From contig JABANP010000761.1 in NCBI GenBank assembly GCA_013115135.1, positions 1 through 18,806 on the forward strand: a DNA stretch of 18,806 bases, given 5' to 3'. Below are positions 8,344 through 16,112 of the stretch, piece by piece (the first letter of the stretch is position 1; every line of letters starts with the position of its first letter). The position numbers and the translations under genes are program-made. This DNA is from Perkinsus olseni (Eukaryota; Perkinsozoa; Perkinsida; Perkinsidae). Below the pieces are notes generated by a model. The model worked only from the letters and a program-made list of their open reading frames with translations. It was not told the origin of the DNA and searched no databases.

Positions 8344-8431
8344 TGCTCCTAGGCCGAAATCGTGGACACCATGAGATGTATTTCCAGCGACTCGAGCACG
8401 AGGACGGCAGGTTGGATGGCAATACCCTGAT

Positions 8432-8451
8432 TCCCTCAGAGGGAATCCCTC
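8432..8451. repeat. 20-nt composite, S = TCCCTC
   Basis: Exact; x = A, y = A; flanks T and T obey the rule. Confidence 0.95.
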
Positions 8452-8476
8452 TCGAGGAACTGAATCGGCATCCTCG

Positions 8477-8501
8477 GGACTCTCTCGAGTCGAGAGAGTC
8501 C
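8477..8501. repeat. Perfect palindrome, 12-bp arms, 1-nt centre
   Basis: GGACTCTCTCGA and TCGAGAGAGTCC flank one G. It lies between two composite elements upstream of paralogue 3 and has no third arm copy. Confidence 0.85.
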
Positions 8502-8535
8502 AGTAAATCAATTTATATGGATACACTGTTATTCT

Positions 8536-8555
8536 TTCAGTTACTGAAATTCAGT
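8536..8555. repeat. 20-nt composite, S = TTCAGT
   Basis: Exact; x = T, y = A; flanks T and A obey the rule. It duplicates a CTTTCAG acceptor-like end just upstream of the paralogue 3 exon remnant. Confidence 0.95.
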
Positions 8556-8802
8556 ACAGCCTGTGAATCACTTATATGGGGATATACGGTGACAGGAGCC
8601 GAGCTACCGCCTTCCGATCAGAATCCCGCTTGAGCGGAGTAGTCTCGATTTCGTGAGGTCTGAGGTAGCTGCAGCTACCAAAGGAAAAATTGAAAGATTC
8701 AAGGCGGAGGACATGTCCCTGATGAATCTCGGAACATTCTGGCGATCACTTCGGAAGCTTCCTCAAGAGTATAGCATCGCCAAGGCATGGGAGTTGCAGT
8801 AG
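8536..8802 (+). pseudogene. Family X paralogue 3, decayed, plus strand
   Basis: The last exon (8604-8802, ending TAG) encodes RIPLERSSLDFVRSEVAAAT followed by KL...SIAKAWELQ, clearly related to the C-terminus of copies A and B (IPLKRESIDFVRDEVAAAT ... KLSKALDIAREWKLK). It even starts with the same one-base completion after an AG acceptor. The residues just upstream (GYTVTGA) resemble the start of the preceding exon of A (GYVTGSA), but the rest of that exon is missing, so this copy is deleted internally. Upstream, an open frame at 8292-8633 is disrupted by palindromic insertions (8305, 8324, 8432, 8477, 8536). Protein identity to A is roughly 40-50 percent by eye over the last exon, so it is an old duplicate. 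Confidence 0.7.
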
Positions 8803-8921
8803 CAACCGTCGATCAACGGTCGCTGGAACTTCCGGAGAAAATGACGATGACGATGAATAAGTATGGTGTCGAATGTTTGTTGAGAGTGTCGCTCTTGGGT
8901 TCGAGTGGGTTGCCAAACCGT

Positions 8922-8941
8922 GCCAAAGTTTGGCAGCCAAA
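8922..8941. repeat. 20-nt composite, S = GCCAAA
   Basis: Exact; x = G, y = A; flanks T and C obey the rule. Confidence 0.95.
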
Positions 8942-9182
8942 CGTTGTGGCCAATGTGTTGGTCTTGCAGAATGGCAGCCTGATCTCCCGATCAACAACGG
9001 AAAGTGAATCTCAGGCCGGATGAGAGGACCACCTTACAGTAACCCTCCATTACGGAACCGAGCAGCAGCGAGTATCGAATATACGCTCGGCTTACTAAGC
9101 AGACTCGCATGCGCATAGCAACGCCCAGCGGCAGCCACTCGATGATATCAGATGAAACGACGGACCGAATGTGATAACTCAC

Positions 9183-9286
9183 GTTATCGGCTCGTTTGAA
9201 TCCGGATGAGAGAACTGAATTGAATCGATGACAGCATGATCAGCTTCATGATTCCAGTGGGCTGAGCCCTTTACATATGCATGCTT
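9183..9286 (-). pseudogene. Family X paralogue 4, single recognisable exon
   Basis: This exon reads YVKGSAHWNHEADHAVIDSI then a SNEP-I end, matching the penultimate exon of copy A (YVTGSAYWN...ACAVIGSIEF...SNEQM). It has a CTCAG acceptor before it and a GTGAGT donor after it, in the same phases as in A, and is three codons longer. Downstream, EWLPLGVAMR at about 9115-9150 matches WLSLSIPLKR of the last exon, but the acceptor appears lost. Upstream, the frame ...ELIYGIHWAELHEY (about 9375-9425) may match the end of the preceding exon; it is interrupted by the 14-bp composite insertion at 9425-9444 and reads through if that insertion is removed. Confidence 0.7.
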
Positions 9287-9424
9287 CTGAGGGGATAGAG
9301 AGAGAAGTACGAGAACACCGTATCACCTAACTATATCACTAGATTGCAACGAGTCGTTAATATCGGCCACAGGCAACCCGAACTATATTCATGGAGTTCA
9401 GCCCAATGGATGCCATAGATCAAC

Positions 9425-9444
9425 TCACAAGTTGTGAGTCACAA
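9425..9444. repeat. 20-nt composite, S = TCACAA
   Basis: Exact; x = G, y = G; flanks C and C obey the rule. It appears to interrupt the exon upstream of paralogue 4. Confidence 0.95.
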
Positions 9445-10331
9445 CCCCAAGACAGTGTTGGGGCAAGTGTTGGCAACACTTTTGACTGAGTATTTGAGTA
9501 GACCTCTGAGGGCAACTCAGGCGAACTCTTTGACTGGATGGGCCGAGATTTTATTTTATGGGCGATTTTGATGGGTGAAATGAGATGGATGGAATGACAC
9601 CGGATGAAATTGTAGTGGTCGACTTTACACTGGAACAGATGACCACTGGACGAAATTATACTGGATCAGTTGGGTTACCCCGCTGCCAAGCACCGCCTAG
9701 TTGTGCAGAAATTTGTGGTCACGCACGCACCCACGGACGGACGTACGGACGCACGCCGCACACGAGTGACCGTGAACTGTGATATACGCTCCGCTCGCTT
9801 CGCTCGCTCCGCAAATTATTGTGAAATTTCAGTAAACTTTTAACCTACGCAGTGAAATCATTTTACACTACTTAATGACGAGCGAAGGATCGATTCTGAG
9901 AATGGAGGGTGGGTTCACTAAAAACCCGTCCAGAAGAAAGAAACTGCAGCACTTGCTGCGAGAGCTTCTACGAGCTGCCACAAAATGAGGATTATATCCT
10001 CGCTATGGCCGTCCTCGCGTGATCTCGACTCATCATCGACAGAACACTACCCCTATGTGAATCGTGTCGAACAACATCTTCCACAAGTAGCTTCACTCAG
10101 TGCCATGGCAAGGGTCAACCTGTAATCCTGAGAATCATCGTAGCCGGGGAGCCAGAGACAGGAAGAAGCTCCTTGTGCAGGTGATGCCTTTCACAGCTAG
10201 AGGTGTCAGAAAGTCTATTGCTTCCGCAGAACCCTTTGCAGTGCGGACAGTGAACAGAACACTTTCGATCTCAGCACGGCTACGAAATTGACTTCCCTGG
10301 AAAACTCTCGATGCCGCCAAGCAACAATACA
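9445..10331. other. Intergenic, no gene seen
   Basis: Contains hairpins (AAGTGTTG-G-CAACACTT at 9465-9481), a run of GATGG/GAAAT-rich sequence at 9570-9660, a short ACGGACG tandem at about 9730-9755, and a CGCTCGCTTCGCTCGC segment at about 9790 that resembles one at about 3850. The open frames at 9585-9782 and 10100-10291 show no domain or coding-like composition. Confidence 0.5.
10301..10304 (-). terminator. Possible RNA polymerase III terminator (T4)
   Basis: The first TTTT on the minus strand after the tRNA lies about 28 nt downstream of its 3' end, a usual but somewhat distant position for Pol III termination. Confidence 0.45.
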
Positions 10332-10403
10332 AGCCGGATGGCGGGATCGAACCGCCGACCTTCAGTTTACAAGACTGACGCTCTACCACTAAGCTAAACC
10401 GAC
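10332..10403 (-). tRNA. tRNA-Thr (anticodon UGU)
   Basis: The minus strand folds into a full cloverleaf: 7-bp acceptor with one T-T mismatch (pair 6-67) and one G-U, D-stem GCTT/GAGC with loop AGTGGTA, anticodon stem TCAGT/ACTGA with loop CTTGTAA (anticodon TGT), 5-nt variable loop, and T-stem GGCGG/CCGCC with loop TTCGATC. A box (TAGCTTAGTGG) and B box (GGTTCGATCCC) are both good, and no CCA is encoded, as expected for a eukaryotic nuclear gene. The discriminator base is T. No intron. An organelle-derived copy cannot be ruled out, since the D-arm is also common in organellar tRNAs. Confidence 0.93.
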
Positions 10404-11498
10404 TTAAAGATGTCGCCAAGGCAAACTATGTGTCCACCGGCACAGGAAATCTCCGATCTCGAATCAGCTGAGCCGGCTTGAGAAGCTTCCAAAAAGCAGA
10501 ACTGCATGGGGCATGCTGTTGATTATGTCAACATTATGAAAATTGTGAGGTATTGTTCTGGCGGTCGTAAGGGATGTTCTCCCATTCACTGACGTCGAGG
10601 CGGAAGTGCCTGACGAAGTCCCTCCAACTCTCCATAGAAATCATGAAATTAATCTCAGATTCGTCAGAGCAGGGTTACACGACAACAGGACGGCTCACAA
10701 ACTGCAACATTGACTGACCCGCCCTGGAATTCTCTTCAGTGACATGAGCGTGATCGTTAATGGCATTAACACGATATTAACTTAATGTCGAAACAAGGTT
10801 ACCATGTAGGAAGGCAACTATGAGCGGGGTAGAAGGGTGAGAAGATGCAGCTTGGACGCATACGGCAAATAGCAAGCGATTAATTCCTGCTGAAGCGAAT
10901 CGGGACAGGCCTCAGCGTTGCACGCTGAGAGTGCGTCTTTCCTTGCGCTAGCACGATTATATGGGTGACGCATATCAATGATATGGTATGATATCATACA
11001 TGCCGGTCGCATGGAAGCGCCTCTCTAGTACACAAGCGGGCATGCTCGATACGCACTATATCGGTTCAGATACTCCGGTATGGGAAACGTCCACCCAATG
11101 GTTTGGGCGATTTCAGTCGATTTAATTCCCGTGACAGGGAAAGGCCGGGACACTGAGAATTACTCAGTGGGAAATCTTGTAGACATTGACGGCCGGGCCG
11201 TCACGGTCCGAGACCCCCGGGCTGAATCAACTTTCCATCGAGAGCCCAGGATAGATAAAGCTTCTCGACTACCCGGCCTTCTCGGCCAGTATCTAAGCAA
11301 ATCAAAACCTCCGAGGTCCAACTCTGCATATGCCCACCTCAACCTGACGCTGCGCCCTCTCGAGACTCAGCACGCGCGAAATCGTGACATCCGGCGAGAT
11401 TATCGAGACACCGTCCTAGCGTAGAGAAAGACTCGCGATCCGCCTGGGCCGATACATAAGGGCAAGATCTCATAAGCTTACGTAGCACAAGTTGCTCT
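10404..11498. other. Intergenic, no supported gene
   Basis: Palindromes include GTTAATG-G-CATTAAC (10756-10770), GTATGATATCATAC (10986-10999) and CTCAGCG/CGCTGAG (10911-10929). A 114-codon open frame at 11080-11424 is not supported: it carries a decayed composite insertion (11189-11208) and further short hairpins, and resembles no family I know. Confidence 0.45.
11189..11208. repeat. Composite with one mismatch, S = ACGGCC
   Basis: ACGGCC-G-GGCCGT-C-ACGGTC; both spacers follow the flank rule. Confidence 0.8.
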
Positions 11499-11909
11499 TT
11501 GCCGTATGCATTGAAGTTGTATCATCTCCTCATGTCCCATCCCACGCTGTTCATGCTCGTCTTTCTACTTATGGTGGCCAGCTTCGCCTTCCCTCCCAGT
11601 CAGCAGTACTATACCTTGAATAGTGTCTTCCTGAGTGCTTGGCAATTCAAACCGTATAACGCGGTTAATATTTCAGTGTTCATTACTCCCACCCACTTCG
11701 AAAGGTTATGGTCCTCGGGTGATATGTATTACGCTCCCAACCCTGATAAGTCAGAGCTGCAATTCAACACAGACCTGGACAATTGGGTAGCCTTCGTCTG
11801 GCACTTTCGTCTCAATGAAAGTGAATGGAAAAGCATCCCCTACGACCAGAAGACCAATACCTTCACTATACAATTCCATGGTTATACTTTCACCGTGTTG
11901 CCCGCGTGA
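11499..11909 (+). CDS. Hypothetical small protein with one N-terminal membrane segment
   Basis: The frame encodes 136 residues and is free of the palindromic insertions that riddle its surroundings. It begins with a short polar stretch, then a hydrophobic helix (about residues 15-32, TLFMLVFLLMVASFAF) suited to a signal anchor or signal peptide, then an aromatic-rich soluble domain with regular strand-like spacing (NISVFITP, YYAPNPDKS, VAFVWHFRL, FTIQFHGYTFTVLP). The composition looks coding. No intron or homologue is recognised, and no neighbour hints at function. A GC-rich imperfect hairpin follows at 11909-11934. It could equally be an exon of a longer gene. Confidence 0.5.
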   Translation: MPYALKLYHLLMSHPTLFMLVFLLMVASFAFPPSQQYYTLNSVFLSAWQFKPYNAVNISVFITPTHFERLWSSGDMYYAPNPDKSELQFNTDLDNWVAFVWHFRLNESEWKSIPYDQKTNTFTIQFHGYTFTVLPA

Positions 11910-12301
11910 GGGCGGGCCACCCTGGCTCGCCCAGAATCGTTGGCGACTGTTATATTCAGCGCCGAGTTATTATCAATTATTATTCTTCACGAATCATTTA
12001 AGAGATCATTCACTTTTTTCAAGATGAATATTTTATCGCAAGTCAGGCCGGCAAAGCTCTTGAAGTTGACTATTATGTGGTTGAGTTGTGAATCAAGGAG
12101 AAGCACGGGGCATTCCGGAGACTCCATGGATGTGATGTTTGCTTAGGCATGGTTTCACTCTCCGTGAAGTCCGGTGGACACAAATATTGGTCTATAGTGT
12201 CTATCTCCGTAGCACTAAGAGTGGTTTCAGCCCAAACCAAAATTCCCATATCGCAGGCGATGCGATCTCTACGGGTAACGAGCGTATAGCCTTCTATTGC
12301 T

Positions 12302-12321
12302 TAAGAGACTCTTAATAAGAG
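12302..12321. repeat. 20-nt composite, S = TAAGAG
   Basis: Exact; x = A, y = A; flanks T and T obey the rule. Confidence 0.95.
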
Positions 12322-12512
12322 TCTTCGACCAAAGCTGCATGATGCAACTTGCAACAATCTCAGTCCAACAGGGGTGGTATGTGGATACTGAGGTAAGGGG
12401 AGATCCAAATTCTTAACTCAAAGATAAAAACACACGATTATTAATAGGCGTTGGGTCATTGACATTTCCTACTCCGGATTGAAAAATCACAATCATAAGG
12501 ACTTGATTTGAA

Positions 12513-12532
12513 TTTCGAGTCGAGATTCTCGA
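12513..12532. repeat. Composite with one mismatch, S = TCTCGA
   Basis: TTTCGA-G-TCGAGA-T-TCTCGA; y follows the flank rule, x does not. Confidence 0.6.
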
Positions 12533-12607
12533 TAGTGGTTCGAAAATCAGAAGACCTCTTTTGCTCGGCGAAATGTGGTATAGCCCCCTCTCAGTGAGCT
12601 GGTGTTT

Positions 12608-12630
12608 TCCCGTGAGGGACTCTCACGGGA
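12608..12630. repeat. Hairpin, 9-bp arms, 5-nt loop
   Basis: TCCCGTGAG pairs perfectly with CTCACGGGA around a GGACT loop. It is not of the 20-nt composite type. Confidence 0.7.
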
Positions 12631-12901
12631 ATAGCGCCTCGGCAGACTTTGAACAGTAACTGTTGCAATTTTGTTCCAGTTCAAAATTTGAGCTGCGCTA
12701 GCCCGCTCGTCCGCACGCCTTTTTTGACTCGCAATTTGGCAAGGTTGGGCTTCGTGTTCCCTGCGCTGGGTATGCAAAACAACAAATGTTCGTACTCGTT
12801 CGGCGAGATTCGACTGTTTCGCGTCAAACTGACTGGAATGAGCTGCTACTTTGGAGAATTTCAACAGAAATTCACCAAACTTGGCAGAGCTTCGCCGTTG
12901 T

Positions 12902-12920
12902 CGTAAAGAGCCTCTTTACG
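12902..12920. repeat. Perfect palindrome, 9-bp arms, 1-nt centre
   Basis: CGTAAAGAG and CTCTTTACG flank one C. There is no third arm copy on either side, so it is either a decayed or a different event type. Confidence 0.7.
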
Positions 12921-13069
12921 CGTGTTAGGCCAGAAAAAGCTCCTAAGCTTGCTTCGCTGAGAGTGCCGTCCGTTTTTTTGCTGGCGGTATTCGTTCTAAG
13001 ACAGCATTCGGGAAAACAGGCGCCACCTTCTCTGTTGAAACCGTCCATCTTCGACACGTGAACGCGTCA

Positions 13070-13089
13070 GCTGAAATTCAGCTGCTGAA
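13070..13089. repeat. 20-nt composite, S = GCTGAA
   Basis: Exact; x = A, y = T; flanks A and T obey the rule. Confidence 0.95.
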
Positions 13090-13144
13090 TGATTGAAAGG
13101 GTTAGGAGTTCTCCTCGAAAGTCTTCGTTATCTCTGTTCCTGTC

Positions 13145-13164
13145 TTGATGTCATCAAGTTGATG
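13145..13164. repeat. 20-nt composite, S = TTGATG
   Basis: Exact; x = T, y = G; flanks C and A obey the rule. Confidence 0.95.
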
Positions 13165-13312
13165 ACAGTGTCATCCACTCATTCGAACCGGGTTTTCATT
13201 GACTTTGCTAGTTTTGGTGACTCGCTGTTGCCGTATCCGGTGATCGCGAAGTTCACGTCATGAGCTTTCGCGAGAGCTTTAGGGGTTTTCATTTTCTTTC
13301 TCCGCTGGATCG

Positions 13313-13332
13313 CTATGACTCATAGCCTGTGA
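13313..13332. repeat. Composite with one mismatch, S = CTATGA
   Basis: CTATGA-C-TCATAG-C-CTGTGA; y follows the flank rule, x does not. Confidence 0.7.
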
Positions 13333-13645
13333 AGAGCCTGCGTGATGTACAGTATCGTGATACCTCGTTTCTTAGGTCCCGTGCGCTTTGCCATACCCAT
13401 TGCGCAGAAGGCAGTAAATGGGGCATCGAAATAAAGTCCTATGGCTATGGGACGATGGATGGCCGGGTTGAGCGCTGTCACTCGGCGACGCTTGTAGTAG
13501 CGCAGAAAAAAACATCGTCATGATGCTACTTTGGAGTCCGATGATCGGACATCGTATCAATTGAGTGATAAATTCGAAGTCTCGCAAACAAATAGAGTGC
13601 AACAAGTAACTCGGCAGCCATGCTCGCATCCCCATCACTGCGCAG

Positions 13646-13665
13646 CCTGGGCCCCAGGCCCTGGG
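13646..13665. repeat. 20-nt composite, S = CCTGGG
   Basis: Exact; x = C, y = C; flanks G and G obey the rule. Confidence 0.95.
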
Positions 13666-13798
13666 GAGAGTGTTGACCCGCCCTACTTGCCATCTGCATA
13701 CCGGCATTGCAATAGGCATTTGTACAGCCTCTCTCTGGCTTCGCCTAGAGCTGGGAATGTGATGTGAGCGTAGTCTAATAGCCCGTAGCTCGTTTTCA

Positions 13799-13855
13799 TG
13801 ATGCATCTTCAGCTTGCTCAAAAATAATATTTTTGAGCAAGCTGAAGATGCATCA
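13799..13855. repeat. Large perfect hairpin, 27-bp arms, 3-nt loop
   Basis: The arm starting TGATGCATCTTCAGC is repeated in exact reverse complement after an AAT loop, with no mismatch over 27 bp. It is the longest palindrome in the window. Perfect identity of the arms implies recent origin or ongoing conversion. Confidence 0.95.
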
Positions 13856-13874
13856 CGATATTTTTAAAATATCG
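13856..13874. repeat. Perfect palindrome, 9-bp arms, 1-nt centre, abutting the large hairpin
   Basis: CGATATTTT and AAAATATCG flank one T, starting at the base after the 27-bp-arm hairpin, so the two form a double hairpin. Confidence 0.8.
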
Positions 13875-14026
13875 AGATGTTGGAACGGTGCGTGCCAATC
13901 AATGGTCTCGGGGCAGAGTGCAAGGACTCGGCGGCATTAATGGTACGGTGGCGCTCCCCAGTCGCCGCAGCCCAGTCTGGGCACGATGCCGGTAGGTCAC
14001 CCAGCTAGCCACTCGCTCATCCGCAG

Positions 14027-14046
14027 GCTGACTGTCAGCCGCTGTC
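14027..14046. repeat. Composite with one mismatch, S = GCTGAC
   Basis: GCTGAC-T-GTCAGC-C-GCTGTC; both spacers follow the flank rule. Overlaps the stop of the second MULE frame. Confidence 0.8.
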
Positions 14047-14466
14047 AGCTCTTGAGATGAATCCGGCCATTGCTGCCTTGGGCTTGCATCTTCGTCGTCT
14101 TCTTCATACAGAATTCCGCGAAACCACTCATAAGATGTCCTCTTCTCGGTTTTCGTACATGCGTAGTGCTTGCATGGTAGACACGGGCCGTGAAGTTCAA
14201 GGCCCGCCCCAGCTCACGTAACGCCAAACGATAGGTAGTCTCGGACTTGCCGGAAAGCAAAGCATATGCCGGTTGGATAAACTAGTTACCGATAGCACCA
14301 GTAACAGCTAAAGTCTGGGCGAATCCATGCTGTATGATGAAGAAGGAAGAGTCAATGGAGAGTATTTCCACCTCGTCCCATCGGCGAATGCATTCGTCAG
14401 CAGCGAAAACAGCCAACCCTACGGCCTCATCATTGAACTGCACGAACATCTCGTTGGTGAAGGTGT
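14045..14466 (-). pseudogene. Second MULE transposase remnant
   Basis: The minus-strand frame reads ...NDEAVGLAVFAADECIRRW, EVEILSIDSSFFIIQ, GFAQTLAVTG, an in-frame TAG at 14282-14284, then FIQPAYALLSGKSETTYRL. This is the start of the MULE transposase domain: the first catalytic aspartate in an ID-x-(T/S)F motif, a Q-L-hydrophobic strand, and the P-x-x-YALL...K...TY segment. The second aspartate, CxFH motif and zinc fingers are missing, so only about 140 residues remain. It differs from the transposase at 891-2446 and so represents a second MULE lineage. The composite element at 14522-14541 lies just upstream of the frame. Confidence 0.7.
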
Positions 14467-14521
14467 TCCAACCATGCTACTCGATGTTCTGATGCGTCTG
14501 TTTCAGGGCAGAAGAGACCTA

Positions 14522-14541
14522 TTGGACGGTCCAATTTGGAC
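14522..14541. repeat. 20-nt composite, S = TTGGAC
   Basis: All three arms exact; x = G, y = T; y follows the flank rule, x does not (a base has probably changed since). Confidence 0.93.
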
Positions 14542-14727
14542 TCGTTGGCAGGCCGGGAAGTCTCTCGACTCCAGCCCGTCCGTCCCGACGGCAATACAGC
14601 ACGGACAATGCACCTTAAAACGTGAATTGAATTCGATAAGAGTGAAGGTAATTTCAATATTCGCCACACAGTGACACCGGTGTTACATGCTAATATCCCT
14701 TAGTGAGACTCGCAACAGATCCTCGAG

Positions 14728-14747
14728 TCCTTCTGAAGGACTCCTTC
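14728..14747. repeat. 20-nt composite, S = TCCTTC
   Basis: Exact; x = T, y = C; flanks G and A obey the rule. Its last three bases are the first three of the next element. Confidence 0.95.
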
Positions 14748-14764
14748 AGCGGCTGAAGTTCAGC
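14745..14764. repeat. 20-nt composite, S = TTCAGC, overlapping the previous one
   Basis: Exact; x = G, y = G; flanks C and C obey the rule. The 3-nt overlap implies that one insertion used the edge of the other as target. Confidence 0.95.
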
Positions 14765-15119
14765 CACCCTCCGACGCCTCATTCTCCCAGGCTGGAAGAC
14801 TCAGCGAAGACGTTCGAAAAAAATCCAACCGCGTGCGCTATGGCCCTCGATATACACATGACACAACTGTCGAAGCTCGACAGAAGCATTTCAACGGAGA
14901 CACTCATTGCATGACAATGAGAATGAACATGCGGCATACATCGCTTCGCGGCTGGTTGGCGTGACCTGCCTCCTTTGCCAACTTTGCTGAGCTTGTGCGA
15001 ATCGCGACAAGATTCGCGAGAACGCCAACATGCCCGAATCTGCTCTCGCCAACTTCTAGGCGAGATCGGGCGGGGGCATGAGTCAAGCAACGATCTAACT
15101 TCCCCGAAAAGGTGAGGAA

Positions 15120-15470
15120 TCCGCGCGGAAATTTTGTTAAGGCCGAGACCTTGTCTCTGTCTTCCTTCGACTTCGCCTGGCGGAATTCGTCTAGCCATGG
15201 GCCTTGTGCTTCGCCTTCATCTCGTCGATATTCCTCTGTACAGACTGTAATTGGCCTAAATCAGCATCGTCATCGCCATCATCTTCATCTTTTCTCAGAC
15301 TTCGGCAGCTCTGCGCCTGGGTTGCTCGGGCATGATCCCAGGGATAAGGTCCCTGCTGCGCCCCTGATCATTTGATGAGCGCTTGCCGCCGGAGGACACG
15401 TCGGCCGTGCCCTCCTGTCGAGCCCGGTAGGTGACCCCGTCGGCCAGGGCCCTCTATCGCATCGTCGTCT
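15120..15470 (-). pseudogene. Frameshifted fragment with acidic and coiled-coil-like segments
   Basis: Three consecutive open pieces on the minus strand read as one protein if two single-step frame changes are allowed: RALADGVTYRARQEGTADV...PEQPRRRAAE, then LRKDEDDGDDDADLGQLQSV and IDEMKAKHKAHG, then LDEFRQAKSKEDRDKVSALT. The middle part is acidic and the rest charged and helix-prone, suggesting a coiled coil. The frame changes fall near GAAGTCTGAG and CCATGGCTAG; no convincing intron explains them, so this is called a broken gene. It may be continuous with the frame at 15570-15833 on the same strand. No family recognised. Confidence 0.4.
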
Positions 15471-15569
15471 CTACTCGGCCAAGCTGCTCACTCCCTTTCA
15501 GTCGCGGCAAACACCGTGCTTGCGCGGAAGATCTCGTAACTTACGAACCTCATCCCGCTTACCTAGGTT

Positions 15570-15833
15570 TGGCAAGGCTCCTATGGCCTGCCTCACGAGC
15601 TGCTTGCTTTGGGAGATATCATTCGCAAACACGCTGACGAGCGAGTTGTAAATCTTACGTAAATGGGAGAGCGAACCCTCAATGTGACCCGAGTTATCGC
15701 ACCTGAGTTCGGCAACAGCCTCGTGAGAGTAGTCCTGAAGGTGCTGCCGTCGGCAATGCCGCGAGCTGTCTAGTAGCACCTGAGCATCTCCTTCGAACCA
15801 GCTCATCAAGGGACCCTTCGTTACCGGAACCAT
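15570..15833 (-). CDS. Possible first exon of an unknown gene
   Basis: The ATG at 15833 opens MVPVTKGPLMSWFEGDAQVL..., followed by SHIEG-like and HLRKIYNSLVSVFANDI segments with coding-like composition. A strong donor (CTAG followed by GTAAGC) ends the plausible exon near 15570; the frame runs on to 15498 if unspliced. No composite insertion occurs between 14765 and 15941, the longest free stretch in this half of the window, in keeping with a gene under selection. Function unknown. Confidence 0.4.
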
Positions 15834-15941
15834 GTTTTCAGCTTCGGTTGCTAGCCCGAGAGTAACCCGTTTAGCTCTCGAGAGTAAAAGGATCTCGAGC
15901 TCGGGATGGAATAGGAATGAGCCGTCCTCCCCATCCTAGCC

Positions 15942-15961
15942 CCCCAGCCTGGGGGGCCCAG
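15942..15961. repeat. Composite with one mismatch, S = CCCCAG
   Basis: CCCCAG-C-CTGGGG-G-GCCCAG; both spacers follow the flank rule. Confidence 0.8.
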
Positions 15962-15982
15962 GCCATTGCGTTGCTCTCCAAA

Positions 15983-16098
15983 ATTTCATTGTATTACACG
16001 GAGTCGTGCAACAAGATGGTGTTGATTCCGATGTTGGGCTGATTCGGGACTTGACTAGCTTAGTGATGGTCCATCACTGATGGATCGCGAGTTTCTGA
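15983..16098 (+). repeat. Short dispersed repeat, copy 2 (partner 4010-4136)
   Basis: Homologous to 4010-4136. It holds the unoccupied GATGGT site (16015-16020) and the shared TGATGG composite element (16064-16083). Its right edge runs straight into the TTCTGA composite element and long repeat B. Confidence 0.8.
16064..16083. repeat. 20-nt composite, S = TGATGG (shared with 4102-4121)
   Basis: Identical counterpart of the element at 4102-4121 in copy 2 of the short repeat. Confidence 0.95.
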
Positions 16099-16112
16099 AT
16101 CAGAAATTCTGA
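16093..16112. repeat. 20-nt composite, S = TTCTGA, at the junction of the short repeat and long repeat B
   Basis: Exact; x = A, y = A; flanks T and T obey the rule. It bridges the end of the 4010-type repeat and the first bases of long repeat B. Confidence 0.95.

Larger units (their letters stand above)
11935..14044. other. Palindrome-rich non-coding region
   Basis: No gene supported over about 2.1 kb. The region holds composite elements at 12302, 12513, 13070, 13145, 13313, 13646 and 14027, and longer hairpins at 12608, 12902, 13799 and 13856. Open frames such as 12547-12864 (minus), 12649-13061 (plus) and 13372-13821 (minus) overlap one another and mostly run through palindromes, so they are taken as chance frames. 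Confidence 0.5.
14467..15119. other. Between MULE remnant and minus-strand fragments; no firm gene
   Basis: Contains composites at 14522-14541 and the overlapping pair at 14728-14764, the palindrome CGAATGCATTCG near 14384 just outside, and a hairpin GCGAATC/GATTCGC near 14999-15020. Minus-strand open frames at 14779-15198 and 14904-15086 are partly antisense to each other and not supported by any family. Confidence 0.4.

Noticed and set aside
9721..9760. Short ACGGACG tandem as a microsatellite locus of interest
   Set aside because: Only a few imperfect units; ordinary low-complexity sequence.
11080..11424. 114-codon plus-strand open frame as a gene
   Set aside because: Contains a decayed 14-bp composite and other hairpins that would have shifted an earlier frame; no recognisable motif.
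13372..13821. 149-codon minus-strand open frame
   Set aside because: It runs through a composite insertion (13646-13665) and into the 27-bp-arm hairpin, and overlaps frames on the other strand; no family resemblance.
13799..13855. Rho-independent terminator or CRISPR-like repeat
   Set aside because: Eukaryotic context, no neighbouring gene end, arms too long and perfect, and no spacer-repeat array anywhere in the window.
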